Shown: in pieces, positions 1-31,683 of the stretch
Layout: each line of letters begins with the position of its first letter
Position numbering within the stretch: the first letter of the stretch is position 1
Origin: Silene conica
Taxonomy: Eukaryota; Streptophyta; Magnoliopsida; Caryophyllales; Caryophyllaceae
DNA length: 64,000 bases
Direction of reading: 5' to 3'
NCBI GenBank assembly: GCA_029255685.2
Contig: CM055320.2
Coordinates: forward strand, 8,976,614-9,040,613
Program-made: the position numbers and the translations under genes
Notes under the pieces: model-generated
What the model was told of the DNA's origin: nothing
Seen by the model: only the letters and a program-made list of their open reading frames with translations
The model's database searches: none

Positions 1-673
1 AATTTATGGTTTTTTTATATTATATTCTGCATGCGTTTTTTAAAATTTAATAAGACGCTTTACACAAGATTATTTAAATGGCACGGAGTTCTGGACTTGT
101 GAGGGGAAAGGAATTATACTACTTTAGATTAAATCAATTTGTATTACATGTGGTTAGTAACTTAGTATAGTAGTTTATGGATGAAATGCCTTATTATGCC
201 AGTCTCATCTGCCACGCTAATAAACCGGCTTTGAATAATATATTTTCCAAAAATTACAAAGGTTTAGTACATGAACATAATCAAAATTCGAAAATCCGTT
301 TGTCAGACAGACCCAATCCTGCATTTGACCATCTTTGGTGATTAAGGGAACATTTAGAAGAAAAAATATAGTATGAAATTAGTTGGGAAATTTTAAGATT
401 CCACAAAGTAGCTTATATAAGGAAATACGAAGTAATACATTTAGTGTAAACTTGTCAAACGGGTAAACTGGGTCAAGTTTGAGTCATGTCAATTTGGTAC
501 GGGGTTGTTCCGGTTTGGGAGAATTCGGGCCGGTTCACCATTGCCATCGAAACAATTTTCACCATGGCAAAATAATTGGAATTATATTTTCATATACGCA
601 CTGTTTCACATATATTTTTCCATTAACTTTTCATATCATACCCTTTTAAATTTTAATTAATTCAAAAAAATTA
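1..673. other. Intergenic, no gene seen
   Basis: AT-rich sequence with no convincing coding exon on either strand. It lies upstream of the SPRING-family gene and ends at a MITE. I see no recognisable repeat structure in it. Confidence 0.5.
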
Positions 674-868
674 CTCCCTCCGAGTCCTAGTAATGGTTCA
701 TTTACCTTTATGCACAAAAAATAAGGAAATGATTCTAAACCACAAAACACTCTACCCCACACTGAATTGATTTTGGACCACAAAAAAAGTTACTAAAAAT
801 GGAAAGAGGAACCATCACTAAACTCGCACAAAAAAGAAGTAAGAATCATTACTCCGACCCGGAGGGAG
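674..868. mobile_element. Stowaway-like MITE, family A copy 1
   Basis: About 195 bp bounded by inverted ends CTCCCTCCGAGTC and GACCCGGAGGGAG, with TA on both sides (672-673 and 869-870), the usual Stowaway target. The interior shares long matching stretches with the element at 27751-27947 (for example a GAATTGATTTTGGACCACAA stretch and GGAACCATCACTAAACTCGC), so the two are one family. It has no coding capacity and sits about 500 bp upstream of the SPRING-family start codon. Confidence 0.8.
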
Positions 869-1367
869 TAACTTTTATAGATCCTTTTTCACTAATATCT
901 AATCTAATTACTCTAAAAATTTGAATAATGGATAACAATGTTCCAACTAATGAAATAATTTAGTACTTTAACATTATTAATTTGATTTGTTAAAAGTCAT
1001 TAGGGTTTATTAACCCTTAATTTTTCCTGGAGACTTGCGTATTTGATATTAAGTTTCGATATTTTTGCTCTATAAGTTGCAAATGACCAAGTGCCTTGAC
1101 ATTTGACACACCATTCTCACATTCTCACCCTAAAAAATGATGAAAGAATAAAAAAAATAAAATTCATATAAAAAAACACGACTCAAAAAAACGGATATCA
1201 TTCGAAAAACTCCAGCAATATACCGTAAACCTGATTTATTGTTACACAAATAGGGGGAATTAGGGAGTACTCTGCACACAAGCGGAAGTGTTTATTTTCG
1301 ATAATCTGTACCTCGTAATCTCGTATTACATTTTATAGGCCAGAAATTGTATGCAATTTGATGCAAC

Positions 1368-4300
1368 ATGAAAATGTTGAAGTGGGCAGTCTTCCAATTT
1401 CTGTTCACCCATTTCCCTTTGATAACATTGTCAATCAGGTTAAGTCTTCATCTTTATTTGTTTAATGCACTAACTTTTCTCCTAAGCTCATATTATTAAC
1501 ATCTTTAATCATTTCGATTCATTCGTATGTGTTTTTTTTAGTGATTATAGATTGTTTGGTTGATGGGTTTTGTGAAATTTTATCTGGGTTGGACAAATTT
1601 TTAGGGTTCATTGATTAAATGGTTTCCCTTTTCTGGAAATATTGGATCAAATTTGATTGTGCAGGGGAGATTTTCAATTTTATAACTTGTACCCTTTTAG
1701 TTGTTGTATGATATCGAAATGGATGTGATACAAAACTGGAATTTGTTGCACAAGTTCTTAGATTCTCCATTCATATACACATCTTAGGTTTACAATTGTC
1801 TGATATAGAGGAAATATTGTCTTAGTTCGAGATTTGTTACAGTATTCGTTGGAAATGATAGGGTGCCTACTGTAACTCTGATAGTTTTTGGAGTCCGTCT
1901 CCAAGCAATGGCTTTTTATCTCACCGAAACGAATGTCGGTGTAGTTAAGCTTCGGCAATGAATATATGTTGCCTTGTCTGATTATTGGTAAAATATGGAG
2001 TTTAAGCTGTAGAGTTGTGGTGGGTTGACTTCAATTCCTAAGAGGCGTGGCTGGGATGATTGAGTATAACTCAAAAAATGTTTCTTTCTAGGTGTTCGCT
2101 TACCTAGTTCGACGATGAAACTACAGTGTTTAAGTGCTTTAAATCTTTTATTGCTGACACGACTGATATTTGAAATTGCCTGACATGTGGTGCCTTTCTT
2201 TACTGCAGGGATGATATTGGTTTTCAAGTTCAGGCATGCAGGAGTACTGCCCAAGGAAGATATTTATTAGCGGATGATAGTGGTACGTGCTTGCTTTCGG
2301 AAAGTAGTACGATAATCCCAGTTCGGCTGATTCTATGATAGCTTCCTGGTTTTTTATTTGATTGTATTCTTTTTTGAGGAAAACTTGTTACATTCCCTAC
2401 GTTTTTGTAACTCACTTTCTAGTTCACATAACTTGTTTCTTTCTGTACTTTAGCATCACATATTCACTTGGCTTTGGGCATTGTAGGCTATGTGTGTGAT
2501 GCTCTATCGGTAAATTCGGATTCACGCTGCTGTCCTCAGAAAGGAAGTCAGTTCTCTTGTCAGTGAGTTATTTTCTCATTTATTTTCAGACTTCAAGTAA
2601 CAAATATACAAAAAAGACATTTCTTGTGTTTACTATGTGCAGGGGATGTAACCTCATTTCACAATGTTGCAACTCGTATGAATTCTGTGTTTCATGTTGC
2701 CTTAATCCTGTAAAGGTTAATCTCCTCTCCTCTTCAACAACCAATATGTAAACTTGTGATTAATTTAATGCCATTTAATGGCACACCAAATAGGGTTTGA
2801 CCTAGTGGTAGAGACGGCCAAAGGTTGTCATCCTCCCCTTGTATTGTACTGACATTGTGCCTTCTCTTACGACAAAAAAATAATATAAAACTTAAAGGTA
2901 TTGTCAAAAGCTTTTCATCAAGTTTACAAGGATTCACTGTGTTGTGGCAGACTCACAAAGAGCTGGCAGTACAGGTGAAGATAGCCAAGGCAGAAACTGC
3001 AGGTATACTATACTAAAAGCTACATGCTGTGTGGTCCATCTCTAGTACTTCCGTTGATGCATTGCTACCGTCCTATGCTTGATGGTGATTTTACTTGTGA
3101 TGGCTTAGTCAATTAACTTTTTTTTTGTTCTGGGTATTGGCATAATAAAGCCTTGATTCCAGAATAGTAGCTGACTACTGGAGTTATAACACGCATAGGA
3201 CTCAGCAACGACCCTGTAGTATAGGATGCTTCATTGGAGTAGATCAATTGGTTTAGACATTTGGTTTGATTCCTGGCATAGTTCATCGTTAATTCGTTAT
3301 GGGATGGATAGATGCAGTGTGCATATGCGTTAATTATTTTAATTATGGTCGCTAATGATTCTCTATACACAGTCTTTAATTAGGAAATCAATATCTGGAA
3401 ATCTGGATTGTCTTATGCCTCTTTCCTATCTATATATATGTACTACAATAATTGATGCTTTTGCATGCAGTGAGGTTTTTACTAGATTTAACACATTGTT
3501 TATCAGTCTGAATGCATGCATTGGCTGATCACATCTATACGCAAAGTGAAAATGGATGTAGTCAAAATTTTGGGAGTTATAAGAATAACAGAAGGATTTA
3601 AAGATGTGTAACATAGGCATGTGCGGCGCACCTCAATATCATAATCATAATGGACATAAAACTTCAACTTTCACTGCATAGACAAAAAACCACTAGAAGT
3701 GTGCGAAATATATACCTAACTAGTAACCAAACTATGGCCCAAAGCTTTGAGTGTTGGACACTATTTGTTTCCATTTGCTTTGAGGTTAGCTTCCTGATTT
3801 TTGTCAGCTTGTAGTTTCTGGTGCATAATTTCGTTGGATGGGAGGAAAACATGTTCATGTGGCTTCTTCTGGCAGGTACTTATAATACTGTTTTTGATTT
3901 CTGTGCTGGGAGGTGCCGTCACAATTCTGAGAGCGTGGTACGAATCTTTGTCCATTTATTTTAAGCGTTTCATCCAATGGCGTTGTGGAATATCAACAGG
4001 TTTTGCTGCGATATTATTATGCTGACTTTACTATTTAGTGTCTGACCGTGTTAATATCTCAAGTGGTTCCATGTATAGATGATTAGTATTAAAATATTCA
4101 TCAGGGGACATCAAGGGGATGACATCCTTTTACAAATTGACACCATGAGGAAACACCCAATACAAACTGAGTGCTAGATGATTGAATTCTCTCTCAAACA
4201 CCGATGAGTAATCCTACCTACAAAAAGAAAATTGGCCATTAATGCGCTCAAGCGAAAGAAGGGTTCATTGGCCTCTATGCTACTAGCCTACTACGTTATA

Positions 4301-7006
4301 GATGATTTAGTTGTAATTTAATTGTTTTCTTTGGCTACAAAATGCAAGTGTGGAAATCACTGGAAAAAAATTTTGATCTTTCCATGGATGTTCCTCTTAT
4401 TTTTTTCCCCTCAAAACACACATAATGTGTCTCTACTGGTTTCCACAATTTTAAGTGGTGTGTTAAAGACAATGAATGAACAAAAACATAAACTTTATAG
4501 AAGATGTGAATCTCTATTAACGGCCATTCTGGAAATTTTTAAGACTTATAACCATTCATCTAACTTGTTGTCCTGGTCAAAATGAGCTGTTAAGGTCAAA
4601 CACTCAAACTACTGTTATAACTTATAGTTATAGGCGATATAATTGTACAATTTAGAACGTCAAGTGGTAAGTTATACTGCAAATTTCTCATTATCTTCTT
4701 GCAACTGTTTTGCAGGTTCATGAAAATGCGTATGTCAGCGATTTCCATCACTGTTATTCCTTACCATCAAATTCATCAGGTCTGTTTGAGCTCTTTCAGA
4801 AAGCCCTCCCCTATGATTAGCTGTTTATGTGTTATCCATGTTTAAGCTATTGAATATGGTCTGGGCCTTTCAAGATGCCGACTTTTGCTTATGTGTTGAC
4901 ACTTGAATGTAATTTGCTGCTCTCTCTGCTAAAAGACTTGCTATGGTACACTAATTTGCTTCATAGCTTCGAAGTCGTCTTGTGGAAAAATGATGCCCAA
5001 GTTTTGCATTTGAATTCAACCCTGGGGCGGGGATGACAAACACAGGAACTACACATGTTTAGAATAAGCAGGCTATATGTGACATTTATAAAGCATTGGG
5101 AAACCCTAAAGCCATCAACTCATCAGGACATTTTAAGAACATACATATTCTGAAAAAGTTGTCTGATGTCGGCCTAAAATCAAACGAATAGAGATAATCT
5201 TGCGTGAATTTACTGCCCATTCTCATAATACAAATCCAGTTTATTTTACTTTAGAACTAAATATCTAATTACAGAGTGTTTTTGTAAATAATATAATTCA
5301 CACTTGATCTGAACCGTTGTAGAAATTTGAAGTAATTTGGCTCACACATTAACTGCTTTCATCCCCATTGATATTGAATTTATGCTTCTGCAGAGATTTG
5401 TTAATGACTCGTTTGAATTATGCTGTTTTAATTTTTGCTTTGTAAACAGGGTCCTCTGATAAACAGATGGAATCAAAGTTGGCCGGAATAAATATTGTTG
5501 TTGGAAGGTTTGAACTCTTCTCCTGATAAATGGTTTGCATATTGTTTTTGGTTATCAGATTGATTTGCATTGTATAATGTGGAGTGTGGACTTTTTGGTA
5601 GACAGGCAGGGTGAATCATGCGACTCTGTTTGTAAATTGCGTGGGCAGTCATGTGTTTCTAGCAGGATTTTGTTGCTGAATGAATGTGAAATGTAAGTTA
5701 TAACACCATTTCTGCTAGTTTCCGCCAAGTTGCCCTTGTTTATTTTTGTACGGTTGAGTTTTTTTATATTCTTCCAACTGCCTTCATTTTGCTCTAATTT
5801 GTACAATTTGAATTGTTATGGTGAGTTGTCATGAACTGTACCAAACATGCTATCAGCTAATGTCACAAGAATAATGATCCAATTGAAACATCTTTCTGCA
5901 TGTAGTATATTTTATCGATTCAATTGAAACATCTTTATGCATGGGGAGGGGGCCGCCTTGTGAGAGCTATCGGAGTAATTTTCGTCTGTTCTCTTAAAGA
6001 ACCACGTTAAACCTGTGGGAAAGGGCATACAACATAGTCCATGTTGGCTCATTGGTTTTTTTTTTCTAAGATGTAATTGTATTCGGGAGTTGGGAGATTA
6101 AAATTTCATAATAGGAACTTTATAGGCTGTCTGATATTTTCGTAAACAGTAAGAGTGCAGGTAGAGAAGTTAACTTCTGTTGATGGTTTATGATAATCAA
6201 ACTGCTCAAACCCACTTGTTTGGATAGTTCTATGCTTCGTATGAAATGAACAACTGTTGATAGTTTTGCTGTCTGTTATCGTAGTATGCAGAAATATTTG
6301 AACTGCAAAGGTGGCTGTATAGCTAGCTTGGGGTCTGATCAACCAGCTGAAGTTTCTGATGATGCACCCAACAACCTGGTATTCTCTACTATTAAGTTCC
6401 AATCTTTTAATGTGGATGCTTTGAAAAAAAATTCGTCTCTTTTTGTGACGTCGATTGTTTGATAATTATTCAATACACGTAGTCCGCTACTATGACTTGG
6501 CGTGTATGGGAGTTAAAATAAAACTTCCAACATAAACTTTACCACTCTACCTAAGATTGCATATATGACATTCATTCCAATTGCGTGTACTCATAAATAT
6601 ACTCAACACATTTTATTTTTCATTATAGCAAACTCTACAAAGTTCACCATAAAACTCTACTGGATCCTAACCCACGGCTTTGCACACCCGAGGCTGGGGA
6701 ACACAAATGTTTATTTCACGTGTTCCTTGCCTGGGCATTTCATATATCATTCTCTTAGATGTGAGCTTACAAGAAGAAATTTATTGATTAAGAATAACCA
6801 AGGTGGTACGAGTGGAAGGAAGCAATTACTAACGAGGAGGCTCCTTCCCAAGCATCTTGATAAGTATGATAACTGATTTATGTGCTTACACAATTTGTGA
6901 TAATTGTTTGCAGTACCCAGGAGCATGTTTATACACAAAATCCCAGAAGATGTTATCTTGTGATGGTCTTCATAAACATACTAGACGGCTTTGCCCCTGT
7001 GCTTAG
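1368..7006 (+). CDS. SPRING (C12orf49/DUF2054) family protein, 11 exons
   Basis: Exons: 1368-1438, 2209-2282, 2487-2562, 2643-2715, 2951-3002, 3876-3937, 4716-4779, 5450-5507, 5606-5692, 6285-6378, 6914-7006; 804 nt, 267 aa, all joins in frame with GT-AG borders. Residues 4-23 form a hydrophobic signal-anchor (MLKWAVFQFLF...), so a type II Golgi/ER membrane protein is likely. The rest is a cysteine-rich lumenal domain. Family marks are ACRSTAQGRYLLADDSGYVC, QCCNSYEFCVSCCLNP and FDFCAGRCRHNS followed by VHENAYVSDFHHCYS. These line up with animal SPRING1, which supports SREBP processing by site-1 protease. The plant protein is longer than the ~205 aa human one because of a C-terminal Cys-rich extension ending in LCPCA. 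Plants lack a classic SREBP pathway, so its target here is unknown. An overlapping reading frame in exon 1 is open but joins exon 2 in a frame with an immediate stop, which decided the start. Confidence 0.88.
2786..2881 (+). mobile_element. SINE-like insertion in intron 4 of the SPRING gene
   Basis: The stretch reads like a tRNA-derived SINE head: a pol III A-box-like GACCTAGTGGTAGAG (from about 2799), a B-box-like GGTTGTCATCC about 25 bp later, and an A-rich tail ACGACAAAAAAATAA. No clear target-site duplication was found, so the borders are approximate. The A/B box match is partial. Confidence 0.45.
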
Positions 7007-8777
7007 TGTATTTTTTTGTGGTAAGTTTCTTTCTCCGGGATTGGTTGGGATAAAGGGGCAATTTTTATCAGGGTAATAAATCAAACGAAATTAAAGAGGA
7101 AGAAAGTCGTGCTATTTGAGGATGAAACTAGGCAACTAGGCGGTGGTGGGGGGGAATTCTTTGGCTATATGGTAGATATGCATTTAGAAGGGGAAGTAAG
7201 CAACTCTTACTCCCCTCTATGGAGTAAGTTGCACTCTCTTCCACATTTTCACTCGCTCCTCCCACCATTTTTTTCCATCTTCTCCCTGCTTTCATCATTA
7301 TTTCTCCCTGTAACAGTTATCCCCGTGAATCCACGATCCCCTCCCAAGTAAGCCCCGAATATCAATATGCCATATTAGAAAGCTACTTCGAGTTGGTTTA
7401 TAGACTTCTCACCCATATCAGACGTGCGTCGTATTGTTCTTAGGGAACTTTTAATTCAAAGTTCCTGGAAACTTCACTATAAGCAAAACCCCCTTTCCTG
7501 CGACTGAGCGGGGATCTTTTTTAAGGAACTTTAATGATGTCATTGTTTGGTGGGCAATGGAGATTGGAGAGGTTAGGGAGGTGTCGTTACTATAGTAGAA
7601 CATGAGGTACCATGGTTAGATGGTAAAGAAAGGGTAGCTGACTTTAGTCTCTTTCTACTGCTCGACTATGTTATTTCGACAATTCATTGGCATCTTTACA
7701 TTTCAGATTCCACTTGTTATAATTTCCATGCTTCACCGGTGGCAGATTATGATGACACGACAATGAGGATTGTGCCGGGTTTCATTTCTGGTTGTGAATC
7801 GCCTCTCTCTGTGGGCGTCTTTTCCGACATCTTTATCTAATTTTGAATCCCAGCTAGGGGCGATCATAGTTTACTTATTCTATGTTGCAGCTTGAAATCT
7901 AACTTAAGCTAATTAGTGTCTATTTGCTTAGACTTTAGAGAATGTACTAATAGTATATTCCAAGTGTATGTAGTGCATACAAATTTACAAATCATTATTT
8001 CGAAATTATTCCGAATAATACATAATTTCATGACAATATACTAGTGATATTTTTTTTGTCAAGCAAGCTTGTGATCTTTTACAAACTTCTCCCACTTGTT
8101 TCTTTGTTTCCCGTCACAAGCTTGTGACGGATTTTGTCCGTTACATATAGCCATGCAATTGTGATCTACTTTCATAGTTTTTGTGGTTTGCTTAGAAACA
8201 CACTTAAAGTCGCGCCACAGCACGATATCCCGACTGCATTTCCATTACGACTACTAATACACTCTTCATATCAGTTATTTGTTTACTTTTATATAAAACT
8301 CCTTTCATAATCGAGACAGAGGAATACATAAAAACCGAGGTTGAAAATGAGTAATTTGCTTGGTTCGAGTGATTGTAAAAGCAGGATGTGTTCAAATAAA
8401 CTTACATGTAACATCGTCCTCACATTTTGCAAATTACAAAAGTTGCATGCTTTACACTTTTCATACCTCCAATTGTATCTCCTTCATATAATATCTTCTT
8501 CCTCATCATATCTCTTCAACCCCACCATTACTTCACAACCTCTAATTTTTTTTCTCCCAATTTTTTTTCTTTTTTTTTTTCAAAAACAGAGATAGTGTTT
8601 GAAAATCCGAGTCGGAGTCCCCAACCAATCAAAATCATTTTCAATATCTTGTTGGATCACCCAAATTACTTCCTATATCTCCCTTAGAATTGTCATCACT
8701 CTAACCTACACACATACACCACACTCTCCCTTCCTTCTCTTCTACAACTATACATTCCTCTCTTCCTTCCTTCCTTC
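7007..8777. other. Intergenic spacer between SPRING-family gene and GUN4
   Basis: No supported gene. A short palindrome lies at about 7196-7232 (GCAACTCTTACTCC ... GGAGTAAGTTGC). The last ~300 bp before GUN4 are pyrimidine-rich (runs of CTTC, TTTTTTTT and CCTTCCTTCCTTC just before the ATG), typical of a plant 5'-UTR and core promoter. No clear TATA box could be fixed. Confidence 0.5.
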
Positions 8778-9650
8778 ATGGCTTCCATCCACCACCAACC
8801 TTACCACCATTCCACCGCCACCGCCACCGCCACCACGACAACCTCTCGTCGTCCTCGCCGCCATTCCCTAGACTACTCTTCCCTCCCATCCTCCTCATCC
8901 ACCCTAAAACACTCCACCACCCTACATTCCTCCTCCAAGACACCCACATTCTCCGTCTACGCCACAGCCTCAACCACCTCCATCCCCACCACAACCCAAA
9001 CCCCAACCAACCCTTTTTCCCTCGACACCCTGGAACGCTACTTGTCGGAAGAAAACTTCCGACAAGCAGACGAGGAAACCCGGCGTCTCCTCATTGTGTT
9101 AGCTGGTGAAGCAGCTATTCAACGAGGATACGTCTTCTTTTCAGAAGTACAGTTCATTCCAAAGGAAGAACTGAAAGCTGTAGACGAGCTTTGGTTGAAG
9201 TACAGCAATGGCAGATTCGGATACAGCGTACAGAAGAAGATATGGCTCAAAGTAGACAAGGATTATACTAAGTTTTTCGTCAAGGTTTGTTGGATGAAGA
9301 AACTTGATACTGAAATTTTGCAGTATAATTATCGAGCTTTTCCTAATGAATTCATTTGGCAAATTAACCCAACTACGACTAATAACGATAATAACAATGA
9401 GAGTAGTAATAGTAATACAGAGGAAGTTGCTCCAGAAGGGCACTTACCATTAACAAATGCTCTAAGAGGAACAAGATTGTTAACAATGATATTCAATCAT
9501 CCTGCATTCGACGAAGGAGACGACGAAAAAAATCGAAATGAGGAAAATGATGGTGATGATGGTGAGGTTGTAACAGAGGAAATTGGGAAGAAGAAATCTA
9601 GGCTTGCTACTTTGAGAGATAGATTGTTTAAACCTAATTATAGTTTTTAA
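8778..9650 (+). CDS. GUN4: GUN4, tetrapyrrole-binding regulator of Mg-chelatase, chloroplastic
   Basis: An intronless 290-aa ORF. Residues 1-70 are rich in Ser, Thr, His and Arg without acidic residues, as in a chloroplast transit peptide. A helical lead (about 80-125, DTLERYLSEENFRQADEETR) precedes the GUN4 domain (about 125-240: ELWLKYSNGRFGYSVQKKIW, DYTKFFVKVCWM, EFIWQINPT). GUN4 binds protoporphyrin IX and Mg-protoporphyrin and stimulates the H subunit of Mg-chelatase in chlorophyll synthesis; it also affects plastid-to-nucleus signalling. An Asn-rich insert (200-213) and an acidic insert (245-268) make the protein longer than the ~265 aa Arabidopsis form. The C-terminus ends in the conserved-looking KPNYSF, whose serine lies in the region reported as phosphorylated in land plants. 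The start is the first ATG after the CT-rich leader. Confidence 0.96.
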   Translation: MASIHHQPYHHSTATATATTTTSRRPRRHSLDYSSLPSSSSTLKHSTTLHSSSKTPTFSVYATASTTSIPTTTQTPTNPFSLDTLERYLSEENFRQADEETRRLLIVLAGEAAIQRGYVFFSEVQFIPKEELKAVDELWLKYSNGRFGYSVQKKIWLKVDKDYTKFFVKVCWMKKLDTEILQYNYRAFPNEFIWQINPTTTNNDNNNESSNSNTEEVAPEGHLPLTNALRGTRLLTMIFNHPAFDEGDDEKNRNEENDGDDGEVVTEEIGKKKSRLATLRDRLFKPNYSF

Positions 9651-9979
9651 TTAGGAGATGATTATTTGAATGTAATAATAATTTAATTAATATATACTCG
9701 TAGTAGTTTGTATGTAATACATACAGTACAACTGTACAAGGTTGTTATTATATGATTATGATTATATATTGTCCATATGTTATGGGACGAAGTGTTTAAG
9801 CATGCTGTCATTTTTGTCTCATCTTTTGTGGTTAGTTTCAAAGGATTCCTTCTACCTCATTTTATCTTATACTCCGTATGTGGCTATTCTTAACGGCTCT
9901 AATGTTACGGCGAGTCTCTCATATGACGGATATATCTGTCGTGAGTTTACGACAGAATCAAATACTATTCTTCGTATTA

Positions 9980-10186
9980 CTCTCTCCGTCCCGATCAATT
10001 GTTATTTATTGCTTTTAACACAAACATTAAGAAAAGAAATATGTATGAATTTGGACCAAACAAATCAAATGACCCCACAAGCAATGAAATGTGATCCACA
10101 AAATGTTGCCAAAAACGGAAATAGATAACAATTCAATGATACACCCCAAGATGTAAATAGATAACTATTGACCGGGACGGAGAGAG
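9980..10186. mobile_element. Stowaway-like MITE, family B
   Basis: About 207 bp with inverted ends CTCTCTCCGTCCCGATCAATTG and CTATTGACCGGGACGGAGAGAG, flanked by TA (9978-9979 and 10187-10188). It lies downstream of GUN4. An unrelated 128-aa open frame runs across it and has no coding character. Confidence 0.8.
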
Positions 10187-10188
10187 TA

Positions 10189-11775
10189 GTAAATAAGACA
10201 AAATAGAATGTTATTCCCTAAGTACTTAATATGGATATTATTTGATCTTTCGCAAGCTTGACGAATATGTCCGTTACAAATGAGAATTTGTACAAATGTT
10301 ATGTATCAGGAATTCTTTTTATGTTCGTTTTAAGCAATACAACTGATTAAATAGTTGAAGGATTACGGAAGAACAAAATGATTAGAAAATGACAAAACAA
10401 GTTATATTAATACAAATAGTTTCGATTTAAGGTAGGTCAATTGTATATGTACATATAGAGCTCGCAAACAATGATGCGACATGAAATTATTGGGTTTGGC
10501 TGGGGTAAGGCTTAATAACCCATTAATATTAATGGGTCGACATAAACACAAACTTTTAATTGGATTGGTTTGGGTTGAGCTCTTTAAACACAAACTTGAC
10601 ACTGATGACCCATTTACTAAATTAATCACATATACTTAAACATGAATTTAATTAGGTCGGGTTTGGGTTAATATAAATAGTTCCAACTTGAAAAGGACTT
10701 GCCAAAAAGTGAAGCTACAAGTGAACAACCAGCACAAATAGGTAGCCTGTTCGAATCTCTAGTAACATGATTTACTAAAACTTTTTTATTTGGTACTAAA
10801 ATTCCCCAAAAGATTTTCAAGAAATTCTCAACTGTTTGTATGGGACTATGGGGTACCTCCGCAATTAAAAGGCACCTTAAATAAACTCTCAAATGCTGCC
10901 TTTTACAGGGGAGGTACCTTTTCATTCAGGATTTTTTCCTTTCCTATCATTGGAAGCCAATAACCATTTCTAATACGACATTGTCTAAGGCATCGGTATC
11001 CGCATCAGTTGAGGAATAGCAAAGAGAGACGAAATCATCAGCATATTTACAAGTACATAAAACCACTAGTTTGACCTGTACCGCTGCACTCGTGTACATA
11101 AATACTCGTGTTCAAAAAATTCACAGTAAGAAATACATCTGCATTGTAAAAAAATAAGCTACAGTGCTAACAATATAGCCTAGCCTTGCCTATACTGTGG
11201 TGATTTGGGTAAATCTCATCGGACTCGAAACAACTTCACAACTTCACAACTTCTGTACCTGGAACAACTTCTGTGCTTCGTCAAATATCTCGCTTGGGAG
11301 CTCATAATGCAAGAATCGATAAGAATTGACCTGTGTACGTTATATCTGCGAAAGGATAGACAGGTAAGCTCAAACACAGAGGGCCATGTGCGGTGTGCCT
11401 GAAACTAGAATCAGATACAAAAACCTGACAATCCCTGACTCCTTGAGAAGTCGAGGCAGCATCTCTAAGCTAGTAAGCTCTATCACTCTTTTCCCTTCTT
11501 TTCCCGAAAATAGACAGATATCTATCCTTTTCAGTTTTACTCTTAAACATGTAGGAATTACGCCCTTCCAGCTAGTGGTTAAAGTAGAGAGGAAAGAATG
11601 AAAATTGACCCTCGAGCCAAGTGGGGAATGACGGCGTGACCCTTATTTTTCATTCGTAGATATGTTCCCATCTAATCCTGAAGCATACACAATGACAAAA
11701 AATAACTCTCCTACCTCCAGTTCCTCGTGGCAAATTCCAAACATAATTACATGGATCGAGCTATGGTCTGCACGA
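10189..11775. other. Intergenic between convergent GUN4 and GCN2
   Basis: This stretch must hold the 3'-UTR of GCN2 (read leftward from 11775). I see no gene, RNA or bounded repeat. The part at 10420-10680 carries short degenerate GGGTTTGG/GGTTAATA runs without a clear unit. Confidence 0.45.
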
Positions 11776-30794
<19,019 letters not shown>

Positions 30795-31683
30795 TTACTA
30801 ATTTGATGTTTGTAACATTACCCAGATGAGTAAATCAATTAAACTTGAGATTTTGAATTCGACCCACGATTCAAACCCCCCAGAAATTGATGTCTTTCTG
30901 CAAACGGTTGAATTTTTCTTTGAGAATTTGATTGTTTTGGGGATTGGAAATGTTGAAATTTCGTTGACGAATTTGACTGGAATAGTGGGTAGGGGGATTA
31001 AGGAGGGAGGTAGAATAAGGAAATAGAAGAATGGCGGCAAATTGGTGTATTGATTGATTGTGATTTTGACCTTGAATTGTTAATTGTTGCACTCGCACAA
31101 CTTTTTCCAAGTACTTTTGTGGAGTATCACTGATTCACTGTATCAGTCGAATGTCGGACTTGTATTTATGGCTAACTGCTAAGGAATTAAGGATGACTGA
31201 TAGATAGCGTTTAAATTGATCCGATTTGAATGACTTGATACGAGTTAAGACATTAAATTAGATCTCGTAAAATTAAGCTGATTGAAAAAACAAAATGGAA
31301 GGTGAGAATGAAATTGGAAGAAATCAATTGAATTAAAATGAGAATGGATGGTGAGGATTTAATTGGAAATTGAGATGGATGGTGTAGATCGAAATTGAAT
31401 TTTTAATTGATTTCTAGCGACGAAACACTATTCATCGAACTTTAAGAAGTTCGTGCCTTTTAAGGAGAAAGGATTTGAAAAAGGTGACTCGAGATTTAAA
31501 ATTGACCTGAACTACATCACTCAAATGTGATTTGAAACACGAATTGGCCAGATTCAGACCGAACAAAAGCCGAGATTTCTTGACCCGTAACTGACCCCAC
31601 CAGGAAATTACCCGACAAAACATAACTTTAACTTAACTGAAAGACTTGAAATGACTTTTTTTAATCTTATTTATTGACCTGCC
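30795..31683. other. GCN2 upstream region
   Basis: Sequence 5' of the GCN2 start codon, including its leader and presumably its promoter. No second gene is seen. The distal part (about 31480-31680) has degenerate ACCCGA/GACCTG repeats ending at the putative LTR. Small open frames at 30798-31110 lack coding character. Confidence 0.45.

Noticed and set aside
7109..7351. 80-aa ORF upstream of GUN4
   Set aside because: Low-complexity (Gly run, Ser/Leu/Pro), crosses a palindrome and has no homology that I recognise.
8776..9006. 76-aa minus-strand ORF rich in Trp and Arg
   Set aside because: It is the reverse of the GUN4 transit-peptide region and has no independent support.
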